This document shows, in pieces, positions 5,303 to 5,551 of a DNA stretch of 5,551 nucleotides. Position numbers and translations under genes: made by a program. Numbering within the stretch: the stretch's first letter is position 1; each line of letters starts with the position of its first letter. Under the pieces are notes generated by a model that saw nothing but the letters and a program-made list of their open reading frames with translations, had not been told where the DNA came from and searched no databases. Source of the stretch: an uncultured Clostridia bacterium (GTDB taxonomy: Bacteria; Bacillota; Clostridia; Christensenellales; UBA1242); the NCBI GenBank assembly GCA_947589615.1, contig CANQBU010000086.1, forward strand, positions 1 through 5,551, read 5' to 3'.

Positions 5303-5551
5303 ATTTCCCCCTTTATTATTTTATTCACCACTACAGATGCAATATAACAGCCACACGATGCAGGATAATAACTTATGCTTGCAATCGTTTTCCCAACCTT
5401 TTGAGCATTGCCCGTGCTTGTCACCACTTCAAGACTTTCAACTCCATTTTTTCGAAGTTGTTGTCTAACTTTTTTTGCCAAACCGTCCTTTGAAGTTTTG
5501 TAAATGTCTGTCAAAACAAAATTTGGCAAATCGCTTCTATTACCCGCACCC
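5299..5551 (-). CDS. tcdA: tRNA threonylcarbamoyladenosine dehydratase, C-terminal part
   Basis: The 3' end of a gene that begins outside the window: the frame stays open to base 5550, reading GAGNRSDLPNFVLTDIYKTS, and 83 residues are visible. GAGN-R-x-D followed by F-x-[LV]-x-D-I-x-K-T and D-G-L-A-K-K-V-R-Q-x-L-R is the C-terminal signature of TcdA (YgdL/CsdL), a ThiF/MoeB/E1-like ATP-dependent enzyme that cyclises t6A37 to ct6A in tRNAs reading ANN codons. The ATP-binding glycine loop and adenylation residues lie outside the window. The final section has S-C-G-C at about residues 65-68 of the visible part, near the hydrophobic end helix. A TTG at 5527-5529 is not a likely start, because the TcdA similarity continues upstream of it. 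In E. coli the homologue works with the CsdA/CsdE sulfur system; here a desulfurase gene lies one transcription unit downstream. Confidence 0.85.
   Translation of the reverse strand, partial: GAGNRSDLPNFVLTDIYKTSKDGLAKKVRQQLRKNGVESLEVVTSTGNAQKVGKTIASISYYPASCGCYIASVVVNKIIKGEI

Noticed and set aside
5082..5468. 128-codon open frame on the plus strand
   Set aside because: It lies antisense to trxA and tcdA, has low-complexity Ser/Phe-rich sequence typical of shadows, and no homology. The same applies to the plus-strand frames at 189-428, 1264-1455, 3542-3786 and 4578-4775.
5527..5529. TTG as start of a complete 76-residue gene before trxA
   Set aside because: The frame is open to the window edge, and the residues upstream (GAGNRSD) continue the TcdA signature, so this is a truncated view of a larger gene.

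Overview
The window reads as AT-rich DNA from an anaerobic, low-GC Bacillota-type bacterium (Clostridia or a Mollicutes-like gut lineage). The basis is the AT-rich composition, strong GGAGG-type ribosome sites, sigma-A style TTGACA/TATAAT promoters, frequent Rho-independent terminators, and an iron-sulfur system made only of a NifS-like desulfurase and a short NifU-like scaffold. The exact taxon cannot be read from the sequence. Every supported gene is on the minus strand, so transcription runs from high to low coordinates.

Housekeeping half (about 3290-5551). It opens with the 3' end of a ThiF/MoeB-family tRNA threonylcarbamoyladenosine dehydratase (tcdA), which overlaps a thioredoxin gene (trxA) by 4 bases and is followed by a weak terminator. 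A separate promoter then drives a nifS-nifU pair that ends in a strong, symmetric terminator. NifS supplies sulfur from cysteine and NifU is the expected scaffold, but this NifU-like protein lacks the usual third cysteine and has the second one displaced.

Accessory half (1-3050). First comes a 59-residue glycine-zipper membrane protein resembling YtxH-type proteins. Next is a single-gene unit (2193-2762) with its own near-consensus promoter and terminator. Last is an operon (promoter near 2034-2061) of at least four genes running off the left edge. This single gene and the four operon genes form one divergent family of about 183-189 residue proteins. Each complete member has an N-terminal membrane helix, an acidic middle region carrying a SHOCT-like G-E-I-S/T hairpin motif, a second membrane helix, and a charged tail ending in Y-[K/T]-E-[E/R]-[I/V]. 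The last two genes are a recent tandem duplication with an exact 553-base unit. I do not recognise this family, and it is the best candidate here for an undescribed system.

One link joins the halves: the nifS promoter and the four-gene operon promoter share an almost identical block of about 27-30 bases over the -35 region. This may mean common regulation or simply a shared strong promoter type.
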